From: Oligoflexia bacterium
Lineage (GTDB): Bacteria; Bdellovibrionota; UBA1018
DNA length: 6,487 nt
Direction of reading: 5' to 3'
Assembly: GCA_903854365.1 (NCBI GenBank)
Contig: CAINWE010000288.1
Span: forward strand, 1-6,487
Numbering within the stretch: the first letter of the stretch is position 1; each line of letters opens with the position of its first letter. The translations under genes and the position numbers were made by a program. Under the pieces are notes generated by a model that worked only from the letters and a program-made list of their open reading frames with translations, ran no database searches and was not told where the DNA came from. Below, one piece after another: positions 4,992 to 6,487 of the stretch.

Positions 4992-6487
4992 AGTTCACCT
5001 TAACTCTAAAATTCTTCTTAAGATCTTCTGTCCCCTCGGAGGCATTGTCGATAATCTGAGGAGTCACAAAAACTACGAAGTTGGTCTTTTTCTTTCGGTA
5101 AGCTTTAGAGTGAAGCAAATTAAAGAGAGGGATTGTCGTGGCGGTACCTGACGAGCTAAAACTCCCTGCACCTGGATCATCTTTATTAAAGTCTGTACCA
5201 ATGTCGTTCGAGTTCACCCCTCCGATGGCAGCGCTCTCACTCGACTTGACGAATACCTTCGTGTTTACTTTATGGGTAGCAGTGGTCGGAGCGCCCCCAT
5301 TAGTAGGAGCACGCCCGACGACATCGACTTGGGAAAGATCGATATCCATTTGGATATCTTCACTCTGACCGAGGATCATGGGGGTCACATTAAGAGTCAG
5401 CCCAACTGACTTGCTTTGAGCTCCCATTTGGCCATTTTGGCCTGCAGCCATAAATGGCATTTCAGTGGACTCGTTGATACTCCCCGGCTGCCCACTTCGT
5501 ACAACCAACGTTGCAGTTTTTAGTACTCGCGCGTAGCCGGCCTGCTGAGCACTGTCAAGTTTCGGGAGAAGACTCGATATCGTGCCTCCAAACGAAACTG
5601 CACCGGACGACCCGCTCGTACCTCCGGCTGTATTCTGCCCTAAGCTCAGATACGGATCCGACGTAAAGCCCGGCTGCCATTTAAATCCAAAGACCTTATT
5701 ATAATCCTTAGACAGCTCCACAAAATGGACAGTCACCCTCACCAGTTTCTCTGTCTTCCTGGGCGGAGGGGGGTTCACCATAATAAAATTCTGCACGAGG
5801 GTTCTCTGTGCTGCGTGCTGCGCGGTCACATCCTTATCCAATAAACTACTCGGTTTGATCTCAGGCAGATAAAGCGTAGCAATCTGAAGCGCCCTCTTCG
5901 CTTCGTCTAGCGAATTGGTAGTCCCCTCTAGAAAAATCATTCCGTTTACAACTCGAGTCTTCACGTTGGGAGCAAAGACAGAAATATCAGTCTGAATTCG
6001 ATTGGCCAAAAACTGCATAGCCATGGGAGACAGAATCGTCAGATTTAAAACTGAGTCAATGTAGGTTTTATCAGAAATGACTGCAAAGAGCCGACCGTAA
6101 TCTGCCGGCACTAAAACCTCACCTTCGATTATGACCTTGGCACCGACCACTCGGATCGAGATGCCCTCAATATCTCGCAGCAGATCCGATATCTCTGATT
6201 TAATTCTTAATAAATTATTTCCAGTCACTCGAACAACAAAGATAATTCCGATTTCGCCTCTCACATCGCGAATCGTCACCGTAGTCTCACCCGCCTTAAG
6301 CGGCTTTAGGATCACTTGCTTACGATCTCCAATGCGCGCAAGAGTCGCATTGACAATCTGTGGGTTACCATAACTAATACCCGCCGCTGTCATATTTGCC
6401 TCAAAGTCCAAATCCACTGCTTTGTCCTCACCCGTGGTCAGGAGCAGTCGTCTGGTCTCGGCTAATCGCTCGGCCTGGTCATAAGTC
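4990..6487 (-). CDS. cpaC: CpaC/RcpA-family Tad pilus secretin, N-terminus cut by window edge
   Basis: The frame is open from the right edge to a TAG at 4990-4992, giving 499 complete codons including the stop. The GTG at 6415-6417 is only an internal valine: 23 further in-frame codons lie upstream and contain conserved family sequence (RRLLLTTGEDKAVDLDF), so the true start and signal peptide are outside the window. Numbering from that valine, residues 1-62 fit the pilus-formation N-terminal domain (NPQIVNATL, KPLKAGETTVTIRD). Residues 70-190 look like two BON-type folds in tandem (VVGAKVIIEGEV; VVNGMIFLEGT). The secretin core begins near 225 (VRVTVHFVELSKDYNKVFGFKW), has a Gly/Ser-rich stretch at 262-280, the VGLTLNVTPMI strand at 338-348, and ends with IPLFNLLHSKAYRKKKTNFVVFVTPQII (429-456), the typical secretin finish. 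It should form the outer-membrane pore for the Flp pilus. It is the first visible gene of the operon; cpaB and pilin genes would be expected beyond the edge. Confidence 0.94.
   Translation of the reverse strand, partial: TYDQAERLAETRRLLLTTGEDKAVDLDFEANMTAAGISYGNPQIVNATLARIGDRKQVILKPLKAGETTVTIRDVRGEIGIIFVVRVTGNNLLRIKSEISDLLRDIEGISIRVVGAKVIIEGEVLVPADYGRLFAVISDKTYIDSVLNLTILSPMAMQFLANRIQTDISVFAPNVKTRVVNGMIFLEGTTNSLDEAKRALQIATLYLPEIKPSSLLDKDVTAQHAAQRTLVQNFIMVNPPPPRKTEKLVRVTVHFVELSKDYNKVFGFKWQPGFTSDPYLSLGQNTAGGTSGSSGAVSFGGTISSLLPKLDSAQQAGYARVLKTATLVVRSGQPGSINESTEMPFMAAGQNGQMGAQSKSVGLTLNVTPMILGQSEDIQMDIDLSQVDVVGRAPTNGGAPTTATHKVNTKVFVKSSESAAIGGVNSNDIGTDFNKDDPGAGSFSSSGTATTIPLFNLLHSKAYRKKKTNFVVFVTPQIIDNASEGTEDLKKNFRVKVN

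Noticed and set aside
6415..6417. GTG as the start codon of the secretin
   Set aside because: The frame stays open to the window edge for 23 more codons, and these encode family-typical sequence before the valine; a secretin also needs a signal peptide, which is not seen at this GTG.

Overview
The window holds five genes, all on the minus strand and tightly packed, read from the right edge to the left. It is part of a Tad/Flp (type IVb) pilus assembly locus followed by two accessory genes for exported proteins. In transcription order: a CpaC/RcpA-type outer-membrane secretin (its N-terminus runs off the right edge); one long protein joining a TadZ/CpaE-like MinD ATPase to a complete TadA/CpaF secretion ATPase; the TadB inner-membrane platform protein; a small YD/RHS-repeat protein with a lipoprotein-like signal peptide; and the first 60 codons of a small secreted protein that runs off the left edge.

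The intergenic gaps are 15, 18, 23 and 43 bases. I see no terminator hairpin in any of them, so the first four genes look like one operon. The fifth may be read through from it or use its own promoter, since a perfect TATAAT lies just ahead of it. No stretch longer than 43 bases lacks a gene. I see no RNA genes, insertion sequences, CRISPR arrays or attachment sites.

The gene order strongly recalls the host-interaction (hit) locus of Bdellovibrio. As I remember it, Bd0108 there is a small exported protein whose mutations permit prey-independent growth; it lies beside Bd0109, and Flp/Tad pilus genes follow. I therefore think the source is a member of Bdellovibrionota or a relative. Moderate base composition (mid-40s percent G+C by eye), gene order and protein style fit this, but no marker gene proves it.

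Working together: the secretin forms the outer-membrane pore. The CpaF half supplies ATP-driven pilin assembly, the MinD-like half probably positions the machine at the pole, and TadB couples the ATPase to pilin in the inner membrane. The YD-repeat protein and the small secreted protein would act outside the cytoplasm, perhaps reporting pilus or prey contact. The pilin, prepilin peptidase, CpaB and TadC are not in the window.
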